The position numbers and the translations under genes are program-made. Shown here piece by piece: positions 48,401 to 59,961 of a stretch of DNA of 64,000 nt. The stretch is from Utricularia gibba (taxonomy: Eukaryota; Streptophyta; Magnoliopsida; Lamiales; Lentibulariaceae): assembly GCA_002189035.1 (NCBI GenBank), contig NEEC01000004.1, positions 620,001 to 684,000 of the forward strand. The letters are read 5' to 3'. Under the pieces are notes generated by a model. The model made no database searches, had not been told where the DNA came from, and was given only the letters and a program-made list of their open reading frames with translations. Every line of letters begins with the position of its first letter. The stretch's first letter is position 1.

Positions 48401-51024
48401 CAGGATAAGAGTATTGGAAGATATAGGAATCTCCAGTGTAGAATTTGGACTGATCTGAGCCCGTAAGTAGAGTCTTATCTTGCCCATCCACTCGCCAAAC
48501 CTTCCAATCATGATAAACAAAGCACATTAACATAGCAAAGCAGCAATGAAAACAGGTCCAGACCAAGAAATTGCAACAGACATCTCACCTGCAAGTTCCC
48601 TGTGCAGTCAATATGCAGAGGTGTCTCGTCCTTTGCAGTTTCTGATTTGAGAAGACCCTTTACATTGATCCCTTGACGCTTAAGAAGTGCTAGAGGAAAT
48701 TATACAGCAAGTGATCTTTCTTAGAACTTTTCTAACTAAAACTTCAGCGTTCAGAATAAAGAGAAATATAAGCGAATTAGGACATGGTATAAAATCTACA
48801 GAATGCATGTTTGTGACTAACCTGCGACCTTCCCTCTACCATCCTCACATACAGTCACATTTGTTGACTGAGGCCAGGCACTAAACTTGGAATGGAACTC
48901 CACTGGCTCAAACCCTTCTATAACATGTGTTATGCGAGATTTGTGTCTGTTGAGCTTATTCAACATCTCCTGACAGTGAAGGATACAGTTCAGTAAAAGT
49001 GTACACCCACAACGTCCATTAAAAGAGTTATGCGGGCAATGAAGTAAGGCTAACATCAGCAGCGCTGATTGCTGCTTTTCGTTGATCAAGTGAAGTAGTT
49101 CTCCCCATCCAAACAAAGACCTCATGCCCACAATCAAGAATATAGCATCTGTATGTGTCTACTAGCTCCCTTGTCAAAGGGTCAGCATCAATCGCTGTAG
49201 CCTCTCCCTTCTCAATGCTGATGGCATTAAAGATTGAAAAATATGATCACAAATTGTGCTAGAAATTTTCTTAATGGACTTCATGATTATCCTAAAAAAT
49301 TAGAAAAAAGGGTTCATGCATGACGAAACTATTCAAAAAGAAGAAAATGAATAGGCATGCATTGACTTCTTTAGGAAATGTTTGTACCGAACAATCTTCC
49401 AAGTTAAAAATATACCTCTGGTTTCACTACATAACCAGCGTAAAATACTCATCTATGAGGTTGAAATCACTCGGGGCATAGAGAAATCCACCAACGAAAG
49501 AGCATTCGCTTATAACTAAAAAAAAAAAAGATAATCACTACCGAAAAAGCTTATAAGGGGAAACAACGGTGCTTCCAGGTTCCTCGATGGCAGTTTTCCT
49601 AGGAAGTGGGGCAAAGCCACCAAAAAAACCCCAAAATTCTCCCGTATCAGCATCAGCCATTAATTTTCCTTCTTCTGCAGTTGACAAAAAAGCCAAACAT
49701 GATTATCCTTGAAATTTCCACTGCAAAATTATTTGAGTGAAAATAGGAATTATGCTTACCAACAGTTGCAATTTCACATTTTCCATTATGATATGTGTCC
49801 TTAATATACTGGACAACTTCAAGAGCTTTCGCTCGCTCTTGTATAGACGAGTTCGAGCCATTGAACTGGAATATTTTAGATTCAGTGTCGAGAATAAAAA
49901 TGTCATCATGACTAAGAGATGTCCTCGCAAAAGGAACCTGTGCCACCAGGAGGAAGATGTCATATTTCCACATAAGATTCATCAGTGCCTACCTAAAGAA
50001 CAACCTCAACCTCACCTCTTTCACAAGTACGACATGCTTTCCTCTACATACATACAGACGAGTTTGGTATTCTGAAGCCTCAACATGCTTAAAGCCAGAG
50101 GCGATTCCGCCATCTTGGGGAATTATGCATGGCTTAAAATAAGAAAGGAACTTTTCTGTTTCAAAGCCTTGTACTTCACGGTATTGAATAGCACGTCCAC
50201 CCAGCACAGCATCTAACTCAACAGCTTTGATTGCTGCAGTGCCAGACTCATCCTGCAAAAGAACGGATTGAACGCCAGGAAAAAATTCATAAGGTGATAC
50301 AGATGCACCAAAAGGATGTTGCAGACTTGCCTGGCTGGTATCTTTACCCAGCCAATAATGAATATCATGGTGCAGAGCACCACTTCTCAAGGCACTAGTC
50401 TGCACAAGGTTGAATAACGGTAAGGCTGAAATAAGTAACTCAGAAATCATGCTCATGAGGATGAAAGTTAATAGTCTACATAATAAAATAAATGGACTTG
50501 CAAGAAAAAGGAAAGAAGTTGACTATGTGAAGAGACGCAAGTTGAGCAAGACGTTTCTGAAGATACATTACCAGAAACAACCCCACAATGTTATCCCATT
50601 GCCCAAATCTGAGTTTTTAACAATCCTCTGTTTTCACCAAATCATGACTAATGAATGACATCACATCCAACTGGAAGTCGATAGGAGAAACTGATGCCTT
50701 GCATGGGAATAAAAGAGCCTTCACAAATAGCTACCTTTAAAATCACATATGAATCACCGGAAAAAAACTTCCCAAATGAAGATTTTGGAACAGGTACTGG
50801 ACTAAAATTTTCAATCCGCCACACCTCAATGCCTCTGAACAAAGTCAAGGAAAAGAACATGTATAGCACCAAGATAATTATGACTTATACCAAACATATG
50901 AAAATCCAAAATATTTATCAATTCAATGCATCAGCTAAATGAAGAAAAAAAGAACTCCATAAGGATACGCCTTTTGCCCTGCTCCCTGGAAAGCTGGATC
51001 TAAATTTTTCATTGAAACAGACAT
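45464..51024 (-). CDS. VLN4: Villin, VLN4 type
   Basis: An actin-bundling protein with six gelsolin repeats and a C-terminal headpiece. I resolve 22 exons: 51024-50969, 50834-50735, 50399-50331, 50252-50016, 49937-49760, 49674-49542, 49217-49055, 48969-48822, 48689-48589, 48500-48345, 48154-48086, 48004-47936, 47844-47707, 47531-47403, 47225-47078, 46977-46967, 46902-46762, 46638-46513, 46434-46369, 46297-45967, 45855-45647 and 45577-45464. They give 963 residues with every phase closing. The start [60 protein letters not shown] and [19 protein letters not shown] are VLN4 hallmarks. The headpiece ends [20 protein letters not shown]...KMTLQLF. The [14 protein letters not shown] linker is conserved. 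Unusual: an 11-nt exon and two probable GC-AG introns. It should bundle actin in elongating cells such as root hairs. Confidence 0.94.
46967..46977 (-). other. VLN4: 11-nt microexon of the villin gene
   Basis: The bases GAGATTTGAAG are flanked by AG upstream and GTGGGA downstream. With the G left over from the previous exon they encode Gly-Asp-Leu-Lys. This fills the place where VLN4 has a four-residue segment between CTFTK and VTEIYNF. Skipping it would shift the frame. Confidence 0.8.
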
Positions 51025-53563
51025 GGTAACTCCTCAGCTTCTTCGAAAGTGACTAACAGCAATTTGGCCTACGATATCAACATGAGAAATCATTCACAAG
51101 AGAAATATGTGACACAGATTGCAGCATGTTGAAAATGAAGAGAGAATATAAATGTCTAAAAGGGGTATGTAACTCAACCGAAGTAACACTCAGTATGTCA
51201 CCTATGTACATTAAGCAATGATCTTGAATTCCAACACCCTTGCACAAACCATTAAGAAAAGCCCATTTTGTGTGTGTTCCATGTCAACAGAAGATCGACT
51301 ATGTTCTTCAATGAGTACTTATTTTATCTGTTAAAGCGAAAAGGCCCCTAGGAGCATAAGATATGCGGTCGCCTGACTTCGCACCAAGATTTTTCATCAC
51401 GCTCTTTCAGTTTAGTGTACTGATCGGGCTTCAAAATCAGTTATTCTTGTAATGATCAAATTCTACATTGATTTATATTGAAATACTCCTCCAAGTTTCA
51501 AATTTGAATCCAAAGTATAAGGCTTGAAATCATGATAGCAGCACACCAAGCCTAAACATCACAGGCTGGATAAAACTTGTGTTTTTTTTTCTTAATTTTC
51601 ATCGAGTAAAGGCAGAGACCCACAAATCACGCTCAAGTTACGTATCTTAATTGATGATCCGTTTTGTAACACAGTGTAAACTAGCCACAAAGCTGAATTC
51701 CGTTACCTTAATACTTCCAGAAGATGACTTGCTTCAAGCCCAGTTCCAAATGAATCACTCAGATCCAATATCAACCAACAAAGAAACACCTCAGGTTCCA
51801 AAATCGACACATGAACAAAAAAACCTGTGTCTCTCTCAATAAGAGAAGAAGGATCGACGGGCTTGCACAGAAATCACTGCAAAAAACAAAGGTGATTGAG
51901 CGCGCTCCCTTTCCCAAAGTGAGCAAAATGTAGGCTCTTTTCAAAGACGGAATGTTTAGGTTTTTTTTCTTCTATCGGAGAAAAATAAGAGGGAGCAAAA
52001 TTCCAGATGAACTAAAGCATTCATTGTTTGGTTTCGCCGGTTGCCCCACCAACCGTCATTTTTATTCCCTTTTCTTGGAAGACAGCAATTGTACCTCGCC
52101 CGTTCGGACTCAACGAGCTCCACTCAACACCACGCCCCGCCGTCAAACTGAATCTGATTGTACTGAGGAGTTACCTTCATGTTTCCCGTCGATTCGGAGG
52201 GGTGACTGGGGGGGAGCACGACGGTCCGAAGACTAGTTTTATTATTAAAAAAATGAAATTACCACCCTATTCAGATAATATTTTAAAAAATAAGATTAAT
52301 GCCACCTAAATCAAGATTTATCAATTTAATTATCCCGATAACGATGCTCATCTATGATCTCCTTTTCTTTGACAAGTCCCTTTCTAGTGTAGTGAATGGA
52401 CAGACTTTTTCTAGAAGTATACTTTAATTTGCTGTAAATAAGCCTTTAATTCTTCTAACAGTATGGTAATTATTTTTTTCAAAATTCCGAAATTAAAATA
52501 TGCAAAATATTTATATTATTATTTAATCACCCTCTACCGAGGTGAAAAATGTTTTTTTAAAAAAAAATTAATAAATTGTCGTATGAATGAATTATGATAA
52601 TGACGTTTCGCCTTAGTATCATGACTTCGCGTGTCAACTAGGACACGGCAATGGAAGGGCGGTGCGGAGTGGGCCGAGGCCCCCACGAAAACAAAAAGAA
52701 TATCTTTTTAAAATATCATATTAAAAATTATGTAAATTAACATTAAAGAATGAAAATATTATATTCTTAAAAATAACGGAGGATAGCCACATTTCTAATA
52801 CATCATTTTTTCGGGTCATTTACAAATATGGTCCCCTTTCCATTTTCACTCATACAATGAGACAAAATTTTTTTAATTAAGAATGATTATTTTTCTCACA
52901 TGAAGTATCATCACATTCCTAATACATACATTAAAGACCGTTTTTTCAATACAAGTAATTGTTGAACTGTATGTAAATGTCTCAAAAAACGGATTCAACT
53001 CGTCATTCAAATTATCCTTAGTTTTAAATTGAAACTTTTTTATAATGTTTTTGAATCCTTTGAATCTATTAGGACTATATTGTAAAAAAAAATAAAAATG
53101 ACTATCTAAAATTAATATTTTTAATTTTTTTTATAAAAAATATTAAATCTGGAGCCAAAAAAATTGAGATTCGGTTAATCGGATCGCACCCTAGGCTGGC
53201 GCGGGCTTTTTCTTCCTTGCAAGGAATCACCGTGTTGTCCGCCGGTACGGGCGCGGTGGCCGGAGTTTGTAGCGGATTCGAGCAGGCTCCTGAAGGATGA
53301 CATCAAAGGCGCCGAGAGTAGCAGCGCACGAGGAGGATTGCGGTGTCGTTGGCCGTGAACCTCATGCCGTAGATTCGAGGTAGGCTGCCCTGAGTCTTCT
53401 TTCTAGTGACCCTGCGCGATTTGGAGTACGGAGACAAGTAGTTCCACCCTGTGGTGGATGGGAGAGAAGACAAATGGAGCTTCAGATGAAGGAAGTAGCC
53501 AGTCTTAAGTACGATCAATCCCAGACAAGCAATCCCACATCACAAAGAAGCATTTGAACCTAT
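51025..53563. other. Villin upstream region, AT-rich
   Basis: A 2.5-kb spacer. The first kilobase may include a leader intron of the villin gene. From 52240 to 53160 it is very AT-rich, and no product or element could be recognised. The open frame 53303-53518 on the minus strand lies in the 3' flank of the START-like gene and is not recognisable. Confidence 0.45.
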
Positions 53564-54254
53564 CTACTGAATCACAGACGCTGCTGCGTTGAAAGATTTC
53601 TCGGCTTGGTCGCGGATGCAAGAAAGATTTCGTTGTATCTCGTCATGGAGGCGACCCTCGACGAGTTGTATAGGAAGCCACATCTTAGGCTGCACCTGAA
53701 CGTTGTAGGAGAGCAATGTCATGGACTCCTCACCACCTACCTGAAAAGAGGCAGCTTCAGAACAGAATGGGGTTCTGATGGATGAAGAATGGGGTATTCA
53801 AGAAGCAGTGTCATCAACCTGCTGAACAGACCACTTTCCATCAAAAACCTGGAAATCGCCTTCTATCATCTTGAACTCGATATCTCGCCTTGGCCCATTC
53901 AGGTGGATCTCAAGATCACTTTCGAAACAGTCCAAGGTAGCCTTCGCCTTGAATTTCAGGCCCCATGGCAGATTCTGCTGTCCTATCTGCATTCAGGCAG
54001 ACGAAGTTGCTTGTGTCCACATGTTGAAACCTTACAGCAGAATGTATTCATGATAGAACAGTTACCTGAAACAGACGGACAAAGTTGTCTCTCTTTTCAA
54101 GCAGTTGACTCACCACCAGGCCAGGTATGAAATCAGCCAGTCCTTCATAATCCGTCAGTACATCCCAAACTGTCTGCAAACTAGCACGCACATCTACTGT
54201 GGACGTAATCATACGGATGTTCCTGTTTACCTTGTTTATCTGGATTTTCACCAT
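53564..54254 (-). CDS. START-like (SRPBCC, polyketide cyclase/COQ10-like) protein
   Basis: A small helix-grip domain protein of the polyketide cyclase/lipid-transport superfamily, most like Arabidopsis AT4G01650. Three exons: 54254-54066 (5' end uncertain), 53986-53819 and 53740-53564, giving 177 residues from the first Met. Landmarks are LQTVWDVLTDYEGLADFIPG, VRLFQIGQQNLPWGLKFKAK, FKMIEGDFQVFDGKWSVQQ and PKMWLPIQLVEGRL. The domain itself appears complete. Relatives usually carry a long N-terminal plastid transit peptide; I find none in the 1.8 kb upstream. Either the first exon is farther away or undetected, or this is a 5'-shortened copy. An acceptor site at about 54288 could add some ten residues before the Met. 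Ligand and pathway are unknown. A decayed second copy lies just upstream. Confidence 0.75.
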
Positions 54255-54299
54255 GCTGTGCCCCCAAAAGATACTGCCTTTCTGGGAAGAAGATAGAAT

Positions 54300-55144
54300 A
54301 ACTGAGCCTAACTTCTGACAAGGGACTACTATTTCCCAGCACATGAAAAATTACCACAAGACAGTAATCGGTACACAACCAAGATAAAGATCAGCAGTTA
54401 ACCGGAAACAAAGAATCCCTCTTAAAAGCAAACTATGACATGAGTGATTTTTCATAGAGCAAATAACATGATGAGAAGTAGAATCCTCAGTAGCAACAAG
54501 AACAGGCCATGCTCTTTCTCTGCAAAAAAGACCGTCTTTACAGTTTGATACCAAGTTAACCATCAAAACTTGTTTTTTCATCACGTAAAGCTACGACCAA
54601 CAGTCAAGCACAAGACGTACAGTAAGATACAGCTGAACTAGAAACAGACAACAAAGGTGAATGGAGGGGAGGATCACCTCCCTATGGAGATATGGCTTGA
54701 GTCTAAGTTTACAATGAGCCAGTCATATCCCAAATGAACAAGGACTTCTACACTTCACCTCATTCTGGGTTTCTTCGTTTATGCAGTCAAGGAGCTTGAG
54801 ACATGCTAATGAGGACCGGGTGCTGAAAGGTTGCAATCGTACGACATCCTTTATTTGAAAACAGCAATGGCGGGGCCGCTTCTTTCAGAAAACCTGATCA
54901 TAAATAGTAGTTTAATCTGACATCACGAAATTTAAAGTAAAAATATCAGAGTGAAGGGAATCTCTACCAAACAGCATGATCTTCATTACAAGAAATTCAA
55001 TGATCTCACTCTATTGGAATACATCCCGTCCACTTGATGGACAACCTCATATTGCTGTTATAATCCGTACAATACAAGAAATTCAATCTATGTGGTTTAC
55101 AAAAGAATGAGGAACAACTGAAAAAGCATTTGAAACTATTGAAC
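54300..55144. other. Spacer between START-like gene and its relic
   Basis: About 850 bp without a recognisable gene or the missing first exon of the START-like gene. Confidence 0.4.
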
Positions 55145-55440
55145 CATTGAAGGATTTCCCAGCTTTATCTCTACACAGAGACGACCCTCCACTAGTTGAA
55201 CAGGGAGCCACATTTTACGCCTCATATGAAGAATGTACCTGAGCTTTGTTATAGAATGTTCACTTTCTAACTGAAGAAAGTTTAATAACCTTAAAATTTC
55301 TGGACCACCAAACGGTTGAGTAAACCTGCCGAACGTATCCCACCAAAAATCTGGAAATCTCCTTCATCCATTTTGCACTCGATGAAGCAGGACACTGCTT
55401 TCAGCCAGAATCGAGCATTAAAATTTAAAGCGTTACACTT
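55145..55440 (-). pseudogene. Relic of a START-like (SRPBCC) gene
   Basis: Two fragments on the minus strand copy the neighbouring gene. Around 55430-55320 the translation reads ALNFNAR...KAVSCFIECK then MDEGDFQIFGG, matching GLKFKAK...EFKMIEGDFQVFDG but lacking about 15 residues in between. Around 55240-55150 it reads KMWLPVQLVEGRLCVEIK, matching the last exon. No continuous frame or start joins them, so this is a decayed tandem duplicate. Confidence 0.8.
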
Positions 55441-55509
55441 TCCAAATCCACAGTTAAAGAGCATGAAGATTGGCAAATAGGTGCACTGCGAACTCACATA
55501 ACCGGTCCA

Positions 55510-56441
55510 TGAAAAAGTAGATGAAGAGGCTATCCTAGACCCGGTGCCGTAACTGTATTAAACTGATTTTAACCAAGGAAATATCCATGTCGTTCAGAGA
55601 CTAAGGTTAAATAAAAAAAAAAAACATCAAATGGGTGCGACCTGGGAGCCCCGCTGGAGATCTGTAAAGGTGAAGAGAAGCAATTTCACTGGGTAGGTAA
55701 ACGAGATGGTCCACAGATTAATAACCTGAATGAAAGCTTCTGAAAACAACCTAAAATCGCAATAATGGTGGTGGCGCGATTCAATGGCACACCCTGAAGG
55801 CAATTGTATGAACACCATTCCTTCCAGAGTTGCTAATTTTTTCTGGGTAGGATTGAGCAATGAATCTGAAGTTGTTCTCTCCGAAATTAGAAATGAAAAA
55901 AAAGAGGGAAATCCTGTGGATATTATTTATGCTAACAAGAAGGACAAAATTTTAACGATTCAAGTTTTCTTTTTTTTTTTCTTGTCATGATTCTTCTTCC
56001 CCAGAACTCACAGACACGGGGTTCTTGATAATGAAGTCAACAACGCCAGTTTCCCAGCTCGAATAGAGAAATGAGAGAAAGGACGGAACTTGAAGTGGCT
56101 CCTTTTGTGTACGGCATCTGCATTGTCAAGCATTTTTAAATCTTCGAATGCTATGCTCCGAATCTTTCAATGGGTTCTTGATCCCGGTTAAAAAACCGCC
56201 TAGGTTTTCGTTCTTCTGCTTCCTCTTCTTCTTATTTTCTTTCCACTGTTTACTGTTACAAGTTCTCTTCTTCTTCTTCTTAGTTCTTTCTCTGCTGTGG
56301 AAGAAATGTGAGCATCGAGCCATCGACATTTATCAGTTCCAATGGGCGGATGGTTTTGAGTAGTTGATTTCTGGGTTCTCGGCTCCGGTGCAAAGGGTTA
56401 CTTCTAATTTGGAGAACTCTTCCAAGAAACAAGTTGCGGAG
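55510..56441. other. Upstream region of the GT47 gene
   Basis: About 930 bp with the probable promoter and leader of the exostosin gene. It includes a pyrimidine-rich stretch (56200-56300) typical of plant 5' leaders. No other gene is seen. Confidence 0.45.
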
Positions 56442-58015
56442 ATGTTTGGGCCCAAGTTTGCTCAAACGATTCATGCAGTAAGGCATTTCCGCGAAGCAGA
56501 ATGCCTTGGAATTAGATTGAGAATTTCTTTCAAATCCCTTATCTTTTTGTTCTTGATAGCGTTTGTTTTGTTCGAAGTCTTTAGCATCATAGAATTGAGA
56601 TCAACAGGACAGTACTCTGCTGCTCATTCCAGACCCATATATTGGATTCTTGGATCTCTAGGTAGTAAGAATTTTGATGGAATTCACAGGCTCATTGCTA
56701 GTTCGAAACCAAGTGATCCCTGTATTAAGCCTATTCTCAAGGTTTTCATGTATGATTTGCCCCCCGAGTTTCATTTCAATCTCTTGGGTTGGAAGGAGGA
56801 TGGTGCTACTCCCTGGCCGGATATTCGCGTAACTGTTCCGCCTTACGCTGATGGTCTCAATTTGCAGCATAGCATAGAATACTGGCTGACATTAGATCTC
56901 TTGCATTCCGAAGTTTCAGAATCTTTGGAGGGCCGTAGTGCTAAAAGAGTAGGAAACTCTAGCGAAGCAGATGTTGTGTTTGTTCCTTTCTTTTCATCCA
57001 TTAGCTATAACCGGTATTCGAATGTGAAGAACCCTGAAGAAAACGTTAGTGTTGACGCTGCATTGCAGCAGAAGTTGGTTAGCTTCTTGAAGGAACAAGA
57101 GGAATGGAAGATGTCTAATGGGATGGATCACATTGTTGTTGCTCACCATCCAAACAGCCTCTTGGATGCAAGATCGAAGCTCTGGCCTGCAATGTTTATC
57201 TTGTCGGATTTCGGAAGGTATCCTCCTACAATTGCAAATGCTGAGAAAGATTTGATAGCTCCCTACAGACACATGGTCCAGAGTTTTGTCAATGACTCGT
57301 CTGGTTTCGACAGTCGCCCAACCTTGCTGTACTTTCGAGGAAACGTTTACAGGAAAGATGCAAGTGCTCCTCTTCTTCCCATTTCACCAGCTTCTACTCT
57401 CGACATCTGTTCTTCACTCTTCTTGCTGAAATTGAAAGAACAATGCTTGACGTTTCCTTGTTTCAGGATGGAGCAATCCGGCACAAGCTATACTACCTGC
57501 TGAAGGATGAACCCGATGCGCATTTTGCATTTGGAACTGCACAAAAAAATGGGATCCAGATTTCTTCAGAAGGCATGAAGTCCTCCAAATTCTGCCTCAA
57601 CATTGCCGGTGACACCCCCTCCTCAAATCGTCTCTTCGATTCTATAGCAAGCCACTGCGTCCCTGTGATCATCAGCGATAAGCTCGAGCTCCCATATGAA
57701 GACGTCCTCGACTACTCCGAGTTCTGCATCTTTATCAGCGCAATGGACGCGATCAAGAAGGACTTCATCCTCAACATCACCAGGAACATCAGCAAGAACG
57801 AATGGACAAGAATGTGGCGAAGACTGAAAGAAATCGACAACTTCTTCGAGTTCCAGTACCCATCTCGAGACAAAGATGCTGTTCAAATGATATGGCAGGC
57901 TGTCTCAAGGAAGCTCCCCACGATCAGAAGGAAAATCCACCATTCCAGGCGACTCCCCAACGCCCAGAATCCCGGATTTAACTCATTCCCCCTGCCACCA
58001 GCACTCCGTAGTTGA
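56442..58015 (+). CDS. GT47 exostosin-family glycosyltransferase, ARAD-like
   Basis: A type II Golgi membrane protein likely to add sugars to cell-wall polysaccharide. Two exons: 56442-57359 and 57467-58015, 488 residues. A hydrophobic anchor lies at about residues 27-47 (FKSLIFLFLIAFVLFEVFSI). The exostosin domain follows: ILKVFMYDLPPEFHFNLL, EADVVFVPFFSSISYNRY, DHIVVAHHPNSLLDARSK, LLYFRGNVYRKD, then in exon 2 SSKFCLNIAGDTPSSNRLFD, SHCVPVIISDKLELPYEDVL and EIWRQVS-like MIWQAVSRKLP. The family match is to ARAD1/ARAD2-like proteins; the donor and acceptor sugars are not known. The ATG at 56442 (MFGPKF) is the best start, since upstream in-frame residues (from 56364) look like leader. The intron begins GC rather than GT. 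Confidence 0.88.
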
Positions 58016-59357
58016 TAATTTTCCCTCTTGTACCATCTCCACTCACATTCTTTCAGCTCACTTCAACTGTTCATTCACTCCAACTGTTCCGGAACGCTGT
58101 CGCTTTCGGCATTGACTAAAATCCGGCGATGACCAAATCAAACCAAATGCCTACTACTGTCAACGCACGTGGAAGTACATCTTCGTCCAAATCGTTCAAT
58201 GGCGGCGTTTACTTTCTCCCCACCCTTTGAAATCCGCCTGCCGGATTCTTCAACGGTCAACTCGCACGCACGCCAACAACACAAACAAAGTACGCACACG
58301 TGACAATTGATGCAAAATGTGAATTTGACAAAGTAATTATATGGTTGTCTTAATTAATATTTTTTATTCCGATAATCCAAGTATTTCAACCGCCTACTGG
58401 GTGTGACCTATCATGGGTTTACGCCCAGTTGAGGTTTTAAAAAATTAAAGTGAACGACTTTCCACCGAACCGGGCCGACTTTCGAGCGAACCGGGGGTCT
58501 AGAGTAGATCATCCGAATTAAGGTGAGCCGCAGTGGTTAAATGCTGCTTAGACTTTTTAACTACGGTGATTAGAGGTAAACTACGGGGGATTAGAGGCTT
58601 CATCACTCCACTAAAAAAGATATTATTGTTTCACGTTAATGAATTACAAAAGTGAATTTCAATTATTAACCTTTTTTTTTGTACAGTCGGTCGTACAATA
58701 TGTCTCTGTGTGTTTCACTTCCTTTTTGATACATGAATTTAAATAAAATAATGTATTTTTATTATATATTAGTTTTTTTACATTTCTAATTCTTCAATAT
58801 CTATCCTATTATATACAAATCACTTGTTAAATGATTATCTTAAGTGTTTCTTGATTAAAAGTTAGATTTAGGATTTAGATATTGATGAAATAAATTAATT
58901 TTCATTTGATTAGAATATATTATCGGTTAAAATCTTTCTATTTATATCTAGAATCATCTATAATATTTTTATTGGTAGAAAACGAAAAATTGGATTAGAT
59001 TTTACATGGATACGTTAGCCGGCGCACACATTTGTTTATAGATCATGTGAAAATAATTGTTTGCAAGATCTTGATACTATTTACCGTATCGATTTATTGG
59101 ATAAAAAATACCTAAAATAGGTATTCAAAGGGTTTTTTTTTCAGAGTGAGTGGAGGGGAATAGGGGATGGATAAACAATTACAACAAGAAACGGTAAACC
59201 GTCAAGTTGGCAGTTAAAAAAACCAAGAAAAAGAATAACACAGGTCATTAATTATCTGATAAGAAAACTACAGACCTAGTCGAGGATTTCCCCTTTCTCC
59301 GCTTAACTATAAACCCTCGCCATCAGTTCCATTCACAGTCAGTAGCATGAAACATCG
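58016..59357. other. Spacer before the STIG1-like gene
   Basis: A 1.3-kb spacer, very AT-rich from 58600 to 59100. It contains the STIG1-like promoter and nothing else I can name. Confidence 0.5.
59306..59314 (+). promoter_or_regulatory. Possible TATA box of the STIG1-like gene
   Basis: CTATAAACC about 45 nt upstream of the ATG at 59358, in a locally less AT-rich context. This spacing suits a TATA box with a short leader. Confidence 0.45.
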
Positions 59358-59961
59358 ATGAAGATCCTCTGGATCCTACTCTTCGCCGCCCTCGTCGGCA
59401 TGGCCACCGGAACGGGGAGCCCTTTCCTTCAGAGACGGAATCGTTTGCTTGCAAAACTGTATGAAGAAAAGCAGCAAGGTGGAGAAGGTCAGTGACTCTC
59501 TTCTCTGGGGAATCTCCCCTTGTTCTTCTTCTGTGTTGTGATGGGTTTTAAGCGGAATCATTCGGTGTGATTCAGGGGGCTTGGAAGTCAAGACGTGGGT
59601 GGTCAGAAACCCTAAAAGCCTGGATATCTGCATCCTGCAGAATGAGACACTGTGCGGCAACCTGTGCGTCAACACCACCTCCGACGTGAACAACTGCGGC
59701 GCCTGCGGCAACCCTTGCGGATTCCAGCAGATGTGCTGCGAGGGGAAATGCACAAACGTGCTCAACGACGCCGATCGGTGCGGCTCTTGCCAGAGAACCA
59801 CCTGCCGGACGTGCACCTTGGGCATGTGCGACTACAACAGCAACAACAACAACAATAGCAATAACAACACCGGGAACAGCAACAGTACCAAACACCACCA
59901 CCACCATCATCATCATCATCAACGACAGCGGCTCTACAAGATCGATATCCTGAAGATATGA
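59358..59961 (+). CDS. STIG1-like secreted cysteine-rich protein with His/Asn tail
   Basis: Stigma-specific STIG1-like proteins are small secreted Cys-rich proteins; tomato STIG1 acts on pollen tubes through receptor kinases and phosphoinositide binding. Two exons: 59358-59487 and 59576-59961, 171 residues. Residues 1-19 (MKILWILLFAALVGMATGT) are a signal peptide. The Cys-rich domain shows the family spacing: LCGNLCVNTTSDVNNCGACG, PCGFQQMCCEGKCTNVL, DADRCGSC and CTLGMCDY. After it comes an unusual tail: an Asn-rich tract (59837-59890) and nine consecutive His (59893-59919), then QRQRLYKIDILKI. The usual family members end soon after the last Cys. The tail comes from AAC and CAY triplet runs that remain in frame. 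Confidence 0.85.
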
